Shown here: positions 27,017 through 36,641 of the stretch, one piece after another
Layout: every line of letters starts with the position of its first letter
How positions within the stretch are numbered: position 1 is the stretch's first letter
Assembly (NCBI RefSeq): GCF_019042655.1
Contig: NZ_JAHPZO010000005.1
Location: 176,196-240,195, forward strand
Direction of reading: 5' to 3'
DNA length: 64,000 nucleotides
Origin: Planococcus sp. CP5-4_YE
GTDB taxonomy: Bacteria; Bacillota; Bacilli; Bacillales_A; Planococcaceae
The notes under the pieces: generated by a model
The model's database searches: none
What the model was told of the DNA's origin: nothing
Seen by the model: the letters and a program-made list of their open reading frames with translations, nothing else
Position numbers and translations under genes: made by a program

Positions 27017-27842
27017 CCGTCAAATCTTTCACAAATTTCGGCAAAACAAATGCCGCGTTGTGCAATTCCGGTGTGTAATATTTTGTTTCAATGTCGTGGA
27101 AACGCTCAGCCGGCACTTCCAGCGGGTTGTATTTTTTCGAACCGATCGTGAACGACCACAAGCCACTCGGGTAGGTCGGGATGTTCGCTAGATAAAGTTT
27201 CGTAATCGGGAAAATCTCTTTCACGTCACTTTGCACTTGTTTGATCAAGTCCGGCGTGAACCATGGGTTGTCCGATTGTGCCACAAAGATGCCGTCTTCT
27301 TTCAAGGCTTTCGAGATGCCAGCGTAGAAGCCTTTCGAGAACAAATTTACTGCCGGCCCGACCGGTTCAGTAGAATCGACCATGATAACATCGAATTCGT
27401 TTTCCGATTCCGCGATGTGCATAAAGCCGTCGCCGACGATTACTTCAACGCGGGAATCTTCCAAACCGGATGCGATCGATGGCAAGAATTTCTTCGAGTA
27501 CTCGATGACTTTTCCGTCGATATCGACAAGCGTCGCTTTCTTGACAGAAGGGTGTTTCAGGATTTCACGGATGACGCCGCCGTCTCCGCCTCCAACGACT
27601 AATACGTTCTCCGGGTTCGGGTGCGTGAACAACGGGACGTGCGCCACCATTTCGTGATAGACGAACTCGTCTTTTTCAGAAGTCATAACCATGCCGTCCA
27701 AGAACAACATATTGCCCCATTCGGCTGTTTCAGCCATTTCTAAATATTGGAAATCCGTTTGTTCTGTATGAAGCGTTCTATTGATTTTCATTGTGATGCC
27801 GAAGTTTTCAGTTTGTTTTTCGGTATACCAGAATCCTGCCAT
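27009..27842 (-). CDS. speE: spermidine synthase
   Basis: The 277-residue aminopropyltransferase makes spermidine from putrescine and decarboxylated S-adenosylmethionine. Typical segments are [21 protein letters not shown], the glycine-rich [16 protein letters not shown] site near residue 80, and [14 protein letters not shown] with the catalytic aspartate. It has its own promoter and an AAGGAG ribosome site. Confidence 0.96.
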   Translation of the reverse strand: MAGFWYTEKQTENFGITMKINRTLHTEQTDFQYLEMAETAEWGNMLFLDGMVMTSEKDEFVYHEMVAHVPLFTHPNPENVLVVGGGDGGVIREILKHPSVKKATLVDIDGKVIEYSKKFLPSIASGLEDSRVEVIVGDGFMHIAESENEFDVIMVDSTEPVGPAVNLFSKGFYAGISKALKEDGIFVAQSDNPWFTPDLIKQVQSDVKEIFPITKLYLANIPTYPSGLWSFTIGSKKYNPLEVPAERFHDIETKYYTPELHNAAFVLPKFVKDLTGE

Positions 27843-27887
27843 GTATAATCAAACTCCTTTATTTATCAGATTGAAATCACTTTACAA

Positions 27888-27915
27888 AGTATAAGTGTTT
27901 TCCGCAAAAGTGCAA
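27888..27915 (-). promoter_or_regulatory. sigma-A promoter of speE-speB
   Basis: TTGCAC (27910-27915) and TATACT (27888-27893) on the minus strand, 16 bases apart, about 45 bases before the speE start. Confidence 0.65.
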
Positions 27916-28023
27916 TACTCTTTTCCGCCACTTTTCTTTACCCGATTTGGCGTGGACTATTCATGGCGAATGCGGACCTTACCTACTTAGAAGACTTAAC
28001 CCGGATTCTGTTTTCATGCATGC

Positions 28024-28073
28024 AAAAAGGCTTTCTGCAAAGGGAATCGATTCCCTGCACAGAAAACCTTTTT
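28024..28073 (-). terminator. hairpin downstream of ywhD
   Basis: A long imperfect inverted repeat centred on AGGGAATCGATTCCCT ends in TTTTT on both sides. It could end transcripts of ywhD, which stops about 200 bases upstream of it. The remaining gap between speE and ywhD holds no open frame of note; in B. subtilis a penicillin-binding protein gene lies here. Confidence 0.6.
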
Positions 28074-28270
28074 GGCCTGATGGGCGCGGAGAAAGTGACA
28101 TGAGGCATTGGGCTTGGGTTTGTCGCAATGGCTCATAGCACTTGCCCGCTATCAGGTGTCCTAGCTTTCTAGTTGAAAAGCTGTACTCTCAGTTTACTTT
28201 TTTTTCGGCTCAACTTCAACTGCCGGAAGAACCGAATTTCATCTTTCACATTTCGTTCAAAAATCCAGCC

Positions 28271-28786
28271 TTATTGTGACAAATCATTGTGCAATTGTTC
28301 CAGGCTGCGTTCCCACATTTCAGGGTTGTGGGTCTTCAAATACTCGGCGAGCACTTTTTTCGACGGTGCGTCCATATGGTCGACGATGATTTTCCGCTTC
28401 ATCGACTTATCCATCAAATTGACGTGATCCGCCAAAATTTTATAGCCTCGCCGCTTCTCGCGGTTGACGACCATTTCACATGCGGTGACGCCGGCATAAT
28501 AAGGGCCTGCCGGATTGAAGTCGATCGTGATCCACACGAGCCAATAATCTTTTCCGCCTGCGGAATCTTCGCGGTTGGTCGTGAATTTGATGCCGCGTTC
28601 CGTCTGGCTTCTCGCATGCATCGCGCCGATATCAAGCACCGCGTCTTGTTCTTCGACGTCGATGATGAGCGGTGACACGTTCTCAAGTGACAAGGAACCG
28701 ATGCCGTAGCCTTTATGCCCGTCTGTCGGATCGTCTTTTATAATAGTGAATCCCAATTTCTTTTTGGGCTTTTCTTCATTTGCCAT
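28271..28786 (-). CDS. ywhD: YwhD family protein
   Basis: A 171-residue soluble protein of the conserved YwhD family, between speE and ywhB as in B. subtilis. It shows FTIIKDDPTDGHKGYGIGSL near the N-terminus and a basic segment NREKRRGYK. No catalytic motif is recognisable and the function is unknown. GGAGGAATTG precedes the ATG. Confidence 0.88.
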   Translation of the reverse strand: MANEEKPKKKLGFTIIKDDPTDGHKGYGIGSLSLENVSPLIIDVEEQDAVLDIGAMHARSQTERGIKFTTNREDSAGGKDYWLVWITIDFNPAGPYYAGVTACEMVVNREKRRGYKILADHVNLMDKSMKRKIIVDHMDAPSKKVLAEYLKTHNPEMWERSLEQLHNDLSQ

Positions 28787-28815
28787 TTGTACAATTCCTC
28801 CATTCTGTATATGAT
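28787..28815 (+). promoter_or_regulatory. candidate promoter of the tautomerase gene
   Basis: TTGTAC (28787-28792) and TATGAT (28810-28815) with exactly 17 bases between, in the divergent gap between ywhD and ywhB. It overlaps the leader of ywhD on the other strand. Confidence 0.5.
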
Positions 28816-28851
28816 TAGCCTAACATTCAATGAAAAGGAGCTGCATCCATT

Positions 28852-29037
28852 ATGCCATACGTAACTGTAAAAATGCTTGAAGGCCGCACAGACGAACAAA
28901 AACGCGCACTCGTTGAAAAAGTGACAGCCGCTGTTTCTGAAACAACCGGCGCCCCGACCGAGAAAGTCGTCGTTTTTCTCGAAGACTTGAAGAAAAGCGA
29001 ATACGCGGTCAACGGCAAGCTATTAAGCGAAGAGTAG
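28852..29037 (+). CDS. ywhB: 4-oxalocrotonate tautomerase family protein
   Basis: A 61-residue protein in which Met1 is followed by Pro; after methionine removal this proline is the catalytic base of the family. PYVTVKMLEGRTDEQKRAL, then GAPTEKVVVFLEDL, fit the small tautomerase fold, which works as an oligomer. Its physiological substrate in Bacillales is not known. AAAAGGAGC precedes the start. Confidence 0.92.
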   Translation: MPYVTVKMLEGRTDEQKRALVEKVTAAVSETTGAPTEKVVVFLEDLKKSEYAVNGKLLSEE

Positions 29038-29040
29038 ACA

Positions 29041-29067
29041 AAAACTCCCCTCGGGGAGTTTTTTTAT
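29041..29067. terminator. bidirectional terminator between ywhB and ywgA
   Basis: AAAACTCCCC / GGGGAGTTTT stem with T7 on the plus strand and an A run that serves the minus strand; the two genes converge here. Confidence 0.85.
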
Positions 29068-29088
29068 GCGTAAATGAATGGGCTCATC

Positions 29089-29595
29089 TCATGCGAGCTT
29101 TAATTGTGCCAGTTCACCGAGAAAACGGTAGGCTTCTTCGATTTCAGTTTCGGTGAAGTTCAGTTTGCCTTTTACACTATGCAATTTGGCGATCTGTTCG
29201 TCACGCTTTAGGTGGTCAAAATACAGAAGAGTTGAAGCGAGCTCCAGAAAGCGTGCGCTTTTGGCATTGAGCAAAGCGGCGGCTTCAGGGTTTTTCGGAA
29301 TTGATGCGGCAACGGCTTGCCGGAATTCCATGCCTTCGTCCGTAACCGCGTATTTATATTGGACATAGGAACCTTTGTCTTCCAGTGCTTCCGAAATAAA
29401 GCCCATATCGCATAATTCCTCAATGCGCGCCGTCAATTCTTCCGAATATGGCCCGTAAATGTGGAATTCATACTTCTCCCTAAACGGTACGTTCAGCTTT
29501 TTCATGATATAAACCATTTTTTGCAGCTTCTTCCGGCCGGTTACTCCTTCGGCCGTCGCGATGAAATCGACGATTCTTGCGTGTTCTTGGAGCAA
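29089..29595 (-). CDS. ywgA: YwgA family protein
   Basis: A 168-residue protein of the YwgA family, with KKLQKMVYIMKKLNVPF and YGPYSEELTARIEEL near the N-terminus, reminiscent of winged-helix proteins. Function is unknown. The start is TTG at 29595 with GAAGGAGGGA six bases before it, and it abuts the ywfO stop, so it is the second gene of that unit. Confidence 0.85.
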   Translation of the reverse strand: MLQEHARIVDFIATAEGVTGRKKLQKMVYIMKKLNVPFREKYEFHIYGPYSEELTARIEELCDMGFISEALEDKGSYVQYKYAVTDEGMEFRQAVAASIPKNPEAAALLNAKSARFLELASTLLYFDHLKRDEQIAKLHSVKGKLNFTETEIEEAYRFLGELAQLKLA

Positions 29596-30900
29596 CTAAA
29601 TCCCTCCTTCTCTGAGCATCTCCAGAATTTGCTGCTTGATGGCTTTTTTCTTGCCATCTATGAGCAGTTCCGCTGGAAAATATAATTTATAATCGGTCCG
29701 GCGTTTGCCGGAAATGGCGTCAACTACTTGGGATAATCTGGATAACTCTTTGATATCGCCGTTCGGCATCAATAACTGGATCGGCAGACGCTCTTCCTCT
29801 TCTCCCGGACGATAGAAATCGTAGGGCAGATCGGAAGTCGAATCGTCGATCAAATAATATTCAGGATCGATGCCTGCTTTTTTGAACAAAGCCGAAAGTT
29901 CCCCGAGCTTTTTATAATCCGTCCCCGGATCGAAATCGACATATTGGAACAAGCGCCGATTGACGAACCGCTCGCACAAATCGGCAAGGATCGGGTCGCG
30001 CTCGTTTATCCACAACTGGAAGTAGGTCATCAAGACGCCTTCATCGAGCGCCAAGTAATCGTCGAGCGTGAAGCTGCGGTCGAAAAAGGCGAGAAAATGT
30101 GTCGGCGGCTGCTGAAATTCGTAGCCGCTTTCGCTCAATTCCTTGGCTCGCTGCAAAATTTTCCGCAAGATGACTTCGGCGCTTCTCGCGACCGGGTGGA
30201 AATAAACTTGCCAGTACATTTGGTAGCGGCTCATGATATAGTCTTCGACCGCGTGCATGCCGCTCGATTTGATGACGACTTGGTCATCAAGCGGCCGCAT
30301 GACGCGCAGTATGCGTTCCATGTCAAAATGGCCGTAGGAAACACCGGTGTAATACGCATCACGCTGCAAATAATCCATTCGGTCGGCATCGATCTGACTC
30401 GAAATAAGCGAGATCACTTGTTTATTGGAATAGATTTTCGCGATGACTTCCGCGACATGGCCAGGAAAATCAGACGATACCTTTTTCAAGATGCCGTTCA
30501 CTTCCGTATCGCCGGTCAAAATCGCACGCGTAAATTCCTCGTGGTCAACATTGAATACTTTTTCAAATGAATGCGAAAACGGGCCATGCCCAAGGTCATG
30601 AAGGAGCGCTGCGCACAAGACCGTCAAGCGCTCACTTTCATCCCATTCCGGGCGGCCGTGGAACACATCATCCGAGATGCGCCGAACAATTTCATAGACA
30701 CCAAGTGAATGGCTGAATCGGCTATGTTCCGCGCCGTGGAAGACGAGGTAGGATGTCCCGAGTTGTTTGATGCGGCGCAGGCGTTGGAATTCTTTAGAAT
30801 TGACGAGATCCCAAATCACTTGGTCGCGTACATGGATATACCGGTGAACCGGATCTTTGAACACTTTTTCTTCAGCTAATTTCTGTGTCGCGTAGCTCAC
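29596..30900 (-). CDS. ywfO: HD-domain phosphohydrolase YwfO (dNTPase-like)
   Basis: A 434-residue HD-superfamily protein. Metal ligands are in SRFSHSLGVYEI near residue 60, LLHDLGHGPFSHSFEK near residue 100, and the distal aspartate in SQIDADRMDYLQRDAYYTG. YwfO-type proteins resemble SAMHD1/dGTPase enzymes that hydrolyse nucleoside triphosphates. Start: GTG at 30900 has GGAGGA six bases upstream, whereas the GTG at 30906 directly touches it. Confidence 0.9.
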   Translation of the reverse strand: MSYATQKLAEEKVFKDPVHRYIHVRDQVIWDLVNSKEFQRLRRIKQLGTSYLVFHGAEHSRFSHSLGVYEIVRRISDDVFHGRPEWDESERLTVLCAALLHDLGHGPFSHSFEKVFNVDHEEFTRAILTGDTEVNGILKKVSSDFPGHVAEVIAKIYSNKQVISLISSQIDADRMDYLQRDAYYTGVSYGHFDMERILRVMRPLDDQVVIKSSGMHAVEDYIMSRYQMYWQVYFHPVARSAEVILRKILQRAKELSESGYEFQQPPTHFLAFFDRSFTLDDYLALDEGVLMTYFQLWINERDPILADLCERFVNRRLFQYVDFDPGTDYKKLGELSALFKKAGIDPEYYLIDDSTSDLPYDFYRPGEEEERLPIQLLMPNGDIKELSRLSQVVDAISGKRRTDYKLYFPAELLIDGKKKAIKQQILEMLREGGI

Positions 30901-30948
30901 GGGCACTCCTCCTCGAATCGTACTGGTTATTTTACACGAATCAGGCGC

Positions 30949-31770
30949 TCATTCAAGCGTCCGTTCGAGCATTTTTTCATTGCGTTCAAGCACCCGTTTC
31001 AAATAAAACGAATACAATTCAAATTCTTCTTCCTGAAGCGGCTTCGGAGGCGGCGAGCCGAGCAACGCAAGCAAATCGAGCACCACTTCAGGAACTGTGA
31101 TGTCGCGGCCGAGCAATTCACTGAGCGACGCCATCACTTCAGGCTGGATCTCCGGGTAGCTGAACTTCGTCTCTTCCCCTTGCTTGCCCGCTTCGTAAAA
31201 CTCGCGGATCACTTCCGCCCGCCCAGCGCCACTTCCTTCGATGCACAAATACACTTGCACGGCGATGCCGCGGCGTATGCGGCGCTGGGAGATACCGGCG
31301 AATTTCTTGCCGCCAATGCTTAAATCGTAGCTTCCTGGGCAATACGAACCGCCGATTTCGTAGGCATCGATTTTCGCTTGCGGGAACAAAGCTTCGACGA
31401 GTTCGACCATCATATTGTAGCCTTGCGGAATATCGATGGCGCCTTCTTTTTCCGATAGAACGACGGAGATATTCAAGACGCCGGAATCGAGCACCACGGC
31501 AAGGCCGCCGGAATTCCGGACGATTCCCTGGTAACCATTGTCTTCTAGTACTGCCATCGCTTTATCGATATGGGGCAAGCGATGGTCTTGGATGCCAAGT
31601 ACGACCGTGTCATCATGCACCCAGGTCCGGACCGTCGGCGCGCTTTTCTGCGAGCCGACCAGTTCACATAGCGTGTCATCCGCCGCAAACGATTCGAGCG
31701 CCGAGCGTTTGCGTGAGCTCAGCGACTGGTCCCAAAAGCGCCATTTCTTCTCTTCCATAAATAAAGCCAT
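30949..31770 (-). CDS. lipL: octanoyl-[GcvH]:protein N-octanoyltransferase
   Basis: A 273-residue lipoate/biotin ligase-fold amidotransferase. It moves the octanoyl group from GcvH to E2 subunits during lipoate synthesis. The likely nucleophile is the cysteine in GGSYCPGSYDLSIGGKKFAG, followed by ISQRRIRRGIAVQVYLCIEG; RNSGGLAVVLDSGVLN is the lipoyl-ligase RRxxGG-like region. It faces hemQ divergently, as in B. subtilis (ywfL). Confidence 0.92.
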   Translation of the reverse strand: MALFMEEKKWRFWDQSLSSRKRSALESFAADDTLCELVGSQKSAPTVRTWVHDDTVVLGIQDHRLPHIDKAMAVLEDNGYQGIVRNSGGLAVVLDSGVLNISVVLSEKEGAIDIPQGYNMMVELVEALFPQAKIDAYEIGGSYCPGSYDLSIGGKKFAGISQRRIRRGIAVQVYLCIEGSGAGRAEVIREFYEAGKQGEETKFSYPEIQPEVMASLSELLGRDITVPEVVLDLLALLGSPPPKPLQEEEFELYSFYLKRVLERNEKMLERTLE

Positions 31771-31942
31771 GCTGTCATTCTCCTCTTTTAAGTTCGCTGT
31801 ATTCAGTTTACCCTTTTCAGTGCAGGCTGCAAAGGCGCTGCGCCCATGTCAAATTGGTGACGGGCCGCATTCGGATAGGAACTTGCGTCTTGCATATGAT
31901 AAACTGTGAAAGAGAGATTCACATAAAAGGAGTGTTCTACTG

Positions 31943-32692
31943 ATGAATGAAGCAGCAATCACATTAGACGGCTGGTACGTGCTCCATGATTTCCGTTCGA
32001 TGGACTGGGTCGCTTGGAAAATGCTCGACGACGAAGAGCGCCAATTCGCAATCGACGAGTTCAATAATTTCATGGAAAAAGTTAACCAAGCTGACGAAAA
32101 CAAAACCGGTGCCCACGCCCTTTATTCCATCATCGGCCAAAAAGCCGACCTCATGCTTATGTTATTGCGTGAAACGATGGATGAATTGCGCGAGCTCGAA
32201 ACCGAATACAATAAATTGACCTTGATCGCCTACACAGTGCCGACGTATTCCTACGTTTCTGTCGTCGAACTGTCGAACTACCTATCAGGCGAAAGCAATG
32301 AAGACCCTTACCAAAATCCGCATGTCCGTTCGCGCCTGTACCCAGAGCTTCAACGCTCCCAGTACATTTGCTTCTACCCGATGGACAAGCGCCGTGAAGG
32401 CAACGATAACTGGTACATGCTGCCAATGCAAGAGCGTAAAGATTTGATGCTGTCGCACGGCAAAATCGGCCGCAGCTACGCAGGCAAAGTGAAACAGATC
32501 ATTTCCGGCTCTGTCGGATTTGACGATTACGAATGGGGCGTCACGTTGTTTGCAGAAGACGTTCTCCAATTCAAGAAGCTTGTCTACGAAATGCGTTTCG
32601 ATGAAGTGTCCGCACGCTACGGTGAATTCGGTTCATTCTATGTCGGCACGATTCTCGACAAAGAAAAAACCGCAAAATTCCTAGAAGTATAA
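31943..32692 (+). CDS. hemQ: coproheme decarboxylase
   Basis: A 249-residue chlorite-dismutase-fold enzyme (HemQ/ChdC) that oxidatively decarboxylates coproheme to heme b in the Gram-positive coproporphyrin route. The tyrosine in [18 protein letters not shown] near residue 145 and the proximal histidine in [15 protein letters not shown] near residue 172 are in place. AAAAGGAG precedes the ATG, and a hairpin terminator follows. Confidence 0.95.
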   Translation: MNEAAITLDGWYVLHDFRSMDWVAWKMLDDEERQFAIDEFNNFMEKVNQADENKTGAHALYSIIGQKADLMLMLLRETMDELRELETEYNKLTLIAYTVPTYSYVSVVELSNYLSGESNEDPYQNPHVRSRLYPELQRSQYICFYPMDKRREGNDNWYMLPMQERKDLMLSHGKIGRSYAGKVKQIISGSVGFDDYEWGVTLFAEDVLQFKKLVYEMRFDEVSARYGEFGSFYVGTILDKEKTAKFLEV

Positions 32693-32701
32693 GTGTATGA
32701 T

Positions 32702-32740
32702 AAACGCCGCATCCCAATTGAAGGATGCGGCGTTTTTTTG
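32702..32740 (+). terminator. terminator of hemQ
   Basis: Stem AACGCCGCATCC / GGATGCGGCGTT with a short loop and T7, beginning about ten bases after the stop codon. Confidence 0.9.
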
Positions 32741-32845
32741 CATTCCATGCCATAAAACTTGAGCATAATTTCTATTTTTCGCCATACTTTTCCTATCGAC
32801 ACCTTTCATTTGCTGGGTATACTAAAAGAAAAACGAGGTGTTTGT

Positions 32846-33868
32846 ATGTTCATGATGCGCCAGACACGCTATGCAAGATGGACTTTTGCTTTCTTGTTTC
32901 TCGTACTCATCAGCAATTTCTTAGTCTACCGCTCCCCTTTTTCTTCCAGTGTGATACCTGAAGATAGCTTTTGGCTCGTTGTCGGCTCTTTAGTTGATTT
33001 TGCGATCGTCATCCCTTTATTGTGGCTGCTCTCTTTCCGCATAAACGCGAAACAATTGCTTGCGGTCATAGCGACGGGGTTGATTGCCGCGCGCTTTATC
33101 ATCCCAGCGCTGTATTTCGAACCTTTCGCCCCCCTATTCTACATGGGCCTCATAATCGAAATATCTGTGTTGGCGGCAGAACTGGCCTTGCTCGTGATAT
33201 TGCTCATCCACATCCCTAAAATACGGCGTTCCATGAGCAAACAATCGGGCAGCCCTCTGTTCAGCTTATTTCCTGCAGTGCATGAGAACATCAAACCGAA
33301 TCCACTCGTTCATATCGTGCTGTCTGAAGCGCTTGCGTTTTACTATGCCTTCTTCACATGGAAAAAACGTCCCCCAGAAGACCCGACATCCATCACGCTC
33401 CATAAAAACACCAGTTCCATCGCATTTAACATCATGCTCATCCACGCCATTGTCATCGAGACCCTCGGTATCCATTGGTGGCTCCATGATAAATCCGCTG
33501 TACTCTCTATTGTCCTGCTCATCTTGAATGTCTATAGCGTCATTTATTTCATTGGCGATATTCAAGCCACCCGATTGAACCCCTTGACCATCAAAGGTGG
33601 AAACTTGAATGTATCGTTAGGGTTGAACAAACGAATCAGTGCACCGATCGAATCGATTGCAGCGGTGCGCTGGGGTGCAAAACCAGAGGCCGATGCACTG
33701 GAATTTGTCGCCAAAGATTTTGAAGAACCGGAACCCCAAGTCGTAATCGATTTCAACGTGCCCCAGCAAGCAGTGCTGTTTTTCGGCAAGACGCGCCCCA
33801 TCTCGCAAATCGCATTGAAAGTGGATGATCCCGAAAAATTAAAGTCCTTATTAAACTCAGTGAAGTGA
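32846..33868 (+). CDS. unknown multi-pass membrane protein
   Basis: I do not recognise this 340-residue protein. It has about six membrane helices: four in residues 10-135 and two near 220-270, with a charged loop between. The last 95 residues are soluble and strand-rich (GLNKRISAPIESIAAVRWGA, PQVVIDFNVPQQAVLFFGKT, IALKVDDPEKLKSLL), like a small PH-type domain. A longer frame begins at 32759, but GAGGTG before the ATG at 32846 marks the start. It is monocistronic, between two terminators. Confidence 0.75.
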   Translation: MFMMRQTRYARWTFAFLFLVLISNFLVYRSPFSSSVIPEDSFWLVVGSLVDFAIVIPLLWLLSFRINAKQLLAVIATGLIAARFIIPALYFEPFAPLFYMGLIIEISVLAAELALLVILLIHIPKIRRSMSKQSGSPLFSLFPAVHENIKPNPLVHIVLSEALAFYYAFFTWKKRPPEDPTSITLHKNTSSIAFNIMLIHAIVIETLGIHWWLHDKSAVLSIVLLILNVYSVIYFIGDIQATRLNPLTIKGGNLNVSLGLNKRISAPIESIAAVRWGAKPEADALEFVAKDFEEPEPQVVIDFNVPQQAVLFFGKTRPISQIALKVDDPEKLKSLLNSVK

Positions 33869-33872
33869 GTTC

Positions 33873-33911
33873 AAAAAAAACTGCCTGCATATGCCATGCA
33901 GGCAGTTTTCT
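33873..33911. terminator. bidirectional terminator
   Basis: CTGCCTGCAT / ATGCAGGCAG stem flanked by A8 and by a T-rich tract, serving the plus-strand membrane protein gene and the minus-strand ywdK gene that converge here. Confidence 0.88.
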
Positions 33912-33919
33912 TTTTCGAC

Positions 33920-34297
33920 TCACAATGCTTTCGATGCGGCAATGATAAGCATAATCCATCCCGCGATGAACGCAACGCCGCCGATTGGTGTGATTGCGCC
34001 AAGCACACTGATTCCCGTCAAGCTCAAGACATACAGGCTGCCTGAGAAAATCACAATGCCGGCAAGCATCAAATACCCGGCCCAGTTGAGTGAACCGAGC
34101 GGGCCGATGAGTGCTGTGCTCATCAAAATGGCGACAGCAATCAAGCCGATGGAATGGAACATTTGGTATTGCACTGCGGTTTGCCATGTATCTAAATATT
34201 TATCCGCTACGCGGCCTTCGAGCATATGCGCCCCGAAAGCGCCTAAAGCGACGGCTAGTAGCCCATTGACTGCTCCCGCTATTAAGAAAAACTTCAT
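33920..34297 (-). CDS. ywdK: DUF423 membrane protein YwdK
   Basis: A 125-residue protein with four predicted helices and the DUF423 pattern: ALGAFGAHMLE near residue 20, YLDTWQTAVQYQMFHSIGLI, and IFSGSLYVLSLTG. Function unknown. It shares orientation with ywdI and ung, the same set as in B. subtilis. Confidence 0.9.
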   Translation of the reverse strand: MKFFLIAGAVNGLLAVALGAFGAHMLEGRVADKYLDTWQTAVQYQMFHSIGLIAVAILMSTALIGPLGSLNWAGYLMLAGIVIFSGSLYVLSLTGISVLGAITPIGGVAFIAGWIMLIIAASKAL

Positions 34298-34318
34298 TTG
34301 CTTCGTCCTCTTTTCATA

Positions 34319-34585
34319 TTAAAATTCAAAAAGCGAATCGCCGTTCGCCCCTTCTTCCTGAAGCCTTGTCGCCGCTGGAACCGACTGGGGGCGGTTCACC
34401 GTTTCCGTTGCGGCAAGCGGCATGGCACGCGGTTTTTTCGGCGCTTGCATGCCGTCTTCGAGAAGCAGGTCGCATAAGGCGCGGATAGCGGCAAGGGATT
34501 CCCGGATCTTTTCAGGTTCGCCTTCCCTTGCGCGGGCGGTATGCTTATCGATTTCGTCTAAAATGCGTGTCGTTTCGATGCCCAT
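34319..34585 (-). CDS. ywdI: YwdI family protein
   Basis: An 88-residue small protein beginning MGIETTRILDEIDKHTARAR, with a helical N-terminal half and a low-complexity proline/alanine-rich second half. Its place between ung and ywdK matches YwdI of B. subtilis. Function unknown. Confidence 0.75.
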   Translation of the reverse strand: MGIETTRILDEIDKHTARAREGEPEKIRESLAAIRALCDLLLEDGMQAPKKPRAMPLAATETVNRPQSVPAATRLQEEGANGDSLFEF

Positions 34586-34644
34586 GTGTCATGGCCCCTC
34601 TCGCTGTTAGTCCCATCCAGTTTACCACGTGCCTGCCGGATTCG

Positions 34645-35319
34645 TCAGTCCAGGCAGAAATCAATCGGTGCTTCGCCGCGCGATTGTAACAGCTTGTTCA
34701 CTTTTGAAAACGGCTTGCTGCCGAAGAATCCGCGATGTGCACTCAGTGGGCTCGGATGCGGCGCTTCAATGATATCGTGTCTTTCCGTATCGATCAGCCG
34801 CTTTTTCATCTGTGCCGGCTTGCCCCATAAAATGAAAATGACCGGTTCTTTTCGTGCCGACAGTTTCTGGATCACTTCGTCCGTGAACTGCTCCCAACCT
34901 CTTTTTTGGTGTGAATGTGCTTGCCCCTTCCTGACTGTCAGGACGGTGTTGAGCATTAGCACGCCCTGGTCTGACCATTTCGTCAAAGTTCCGTCCGCCG
35001 GTTTTCCACAGCCGATGTCGTCTGCAAGCTCCTTGAAAATGTTACGCAGGCTCGGTGGATGGGGTATGCCTGGCTGCACGGAAAAACTCAAGCCATGCGC
35101 TTGGTTCGGCCCATGATAAGGGTCTTGCCCAAGGATGACCACTTTGACATCTCGGTAAGCCGTATGTTCAAAGGCATTCCAAATATTCTCTTTTACCGGA
35201 TAGATGGTTTCATTAGCATATTGTTCTTTTAAGAACTCCCTCAATTCCAGGTAATAGCTTTTGCCGAATTCTTTCCCTAGAATTTCCTGCCAGTCATTGC
35301 TGAAAATTTGTTTAGTCAT
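34645..35319 (-). CDS. ung: uracil-DNA glycosylase
   Basis: A 224-residue family 1 enzyme that cuts uracil out of DNA for base excision repair. The water-activating motif is [16 protein letters not shown] near residue 65, and the DNA-intercalation loop with the catalytic histidine is [17 protein letters not shown] near residue 187. GGAGAAG precedes the ATG. Confidence 0.97.
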   Translation of the reverse strand: MTKQIFSNDWQEILGKEFGKSYYLELREFLKEQYANETIYPVKENIWNAFEHTAYRDVKVVILGQDPYHGPNQAHGLSFSVQPGIPHPPSLRNIFKELADDIGCGKPADGTLTKWSDQGVLMLNTVLTVRKGQAHSHQKRGWEQFTDEVIQKLSARKEPVIFILWGKPAQMKKRLIDTERHDIIEAPHPSPLSAHRGFFGSKPFSKVNKLLQSRGEAPIDFCLD

Positions 35320-35445
35320 TGGATCTTCTCCTTTGATAAGTCATTTTTCTTTTCAATACCCGATTTCCCCTTGGCCATCTCGGTCTGCAAGCGCTTCAAT
35401 TAACGAGTTCCACGTGTTACGATGGAAAAAAGGAGCGAAAAGCAT

Positions 35446-35700
35446 ATGGCAGACTGGCGGCAAAGGGTTTCTGATATTTCCAAAACAAAAGGCGATAGTG
35501 CTCCTGAAAGCGCGAAACGCGCAGGCATGGGCTGCCTGATCGGTTTAATTGTGATAGCAGCCATTTTAACATTAGTGATGGCAATTGGCCTATTCACTAG
35601 CGGCCATTGGGTTATCGGGGGCATAACGCTATTGTTTTCGCTCGCTTCCATTGCGACAGTGCTTGCTTTAGCTTGGCCGCACAGGCCCAAACCGTTGTAA
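35446..35700 (+). CDS. small membrane protein, unknown
   Basis: An 84-residue protein with a charged N-terminus and two predicted membrane helices (GCLIGLIVIAAILTLVMAIG and HWVIGGITLLFSLASIATVL). AAGGAGCG lies eight bases before the ATG at 35446, so the longer frame from 35422 is not used. I know no family; it could be a small integral-membrane accessory protein. Confidence 0.65.
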   Translation: MADWRQRVSDISKTKGDSAPESAKRAGMGCLIGLIVIAAILTLVMAIGLFTSGHWVIGGITLLFSLASIATVLALAWPHRPKPL

Positions 35701-35760
35701 ATGGATCGAAATTTCTATAAAATTATTTCAACGACTAAATAGCCTAAAGGAGATTGACTT

Positions 35761-36594
35761 ATGACACTCAAAAAGACACTCACCATTGCAGGATCCGATA
35801 CTTCCGGCGGCGCTGGCATCCAGGCCGACTTGAAGACGTTCCAGGAACACGGCACATACGGGATGAATGCGTTGACGGTCATCGTTACGATGGATCCGGA
35901 TAACCATTGGAGCCATGGCATCCACCCGATTGCGCTCGACACGCTCGATGCCCAATTGAAAACGGCATTCTCGACAGGGATCGACTCCTTGAAAACCGGC
36001 ATGCTGCCGACTGTTGATATCATCGAGATGGCTGGCAAGGCCATCGAAGCATCCGGTATCACCGATGTTGTCATCGACCCAGTAATGGCATGCAAAGGCG
36101 AAGATGAAGTGCTATTCCCTGAAAATGTCGATGCGATGGTCAAATACTTGCTGCCGCACGCAAAAGTCGTCACACCGAACTTGGTCGAAGCCGGCCAATT
36201 GTCCGGGCTCGGCACGCTTCATACCGTTGAAGACTTGCAGAAAGCGGCAGAGAAAATCCACGCACACGGAACGAAATTCGTGGTCATCAAAGGCGGCAAA
36301 CAATTGAAGCACAAAAAAGCAGCCGACCTTCTATACGATGGAGAAAAGCATTACCTCTTAACAGCCGAGAAAACCGATACGACTTACAACCACGGCGCTG
36401 GCTGCACATTCGCTGCAGCGATCACTGCCAACCTTGCCAATGGCCAATCGGTCAAAGATGCGGTCTACAACGCGAAAATCTTTGTCTCTACAGCGATTGC
36501 GCACGGCTGGAAGCTAAACGAATACGTTGGTCCTGTCATGCATGGAGCGGCAAATAAATTCCACAAAGCAGAAGTGGAAGTTGTGGAACTGTAA
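35761..36594 (+). CDS. pdxK: pyridoxine/HMP kinase (ThiD-like PdxK)
   Basis: A 277-residue ribokinase-superfamily kinase. TIAGSDTSGGAGIQADLKTF at the N-terminus, DVVIDPVMACKG, and the anion-hole motif NHGAGCTFAAAIT are characteristic. It resembles B. subtilis PdxK (YwdB), a ThiD-like enzyme that phosphorylates pyridoxal/pyridoxine and hydroxymethylpyrimidine. No thiamine genes are nearby, so vitamin B6 salvage is the likelier role. AAAGGAG precedes the start. Confidence 0.88.
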   Translation: MTLKKTLTIAGSDTSGGAGIQADLKTFQEHGTYGMNALTVIVTMDPDNHWSHGIHPIALDTLDAQLKTAFSTGIDSLKTGMLPTVDIIEMAGKAIEASGITDVVIDPVMACKGEDEVLFPENVDAMVKYLLPHAKVVTPNLVEAGQLSGLGTLHTVEDLQKAAEKIHAHGTKFVVIKGGKQLKHKKAADLLYDGEKHYLLTAEKTDTTYNHGAGCTFAAAITANLANGQSVKDAVYNAKIFVSTAIAHGWKLNEYVGPVMHGAANKFHKAEVEVVEL

Positions 36595-36611
36595 TCCAAT
36601 AGTTTATCAGA

Positions 36612-36641
36612 AGGAGGGTGCCAAAGCGCCCTCCTTTTTTA
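36612..36641 (+). terminator. terminator of pdxK
   Basis: GGAGGGTGC / GCGCCCTCC stem, 4-base loop and T6, 17 bases beyond the stop codon. Confidence 0.9.

Noticed and set aside
28022..28075. Considered as a mobile-element end or LexA-type operator because of AGGGAATCGATTCCCT
   Set aside because: The flanks are A/T-tailed and complementary, which fits a terminator; no promoter sits at the palindrome.
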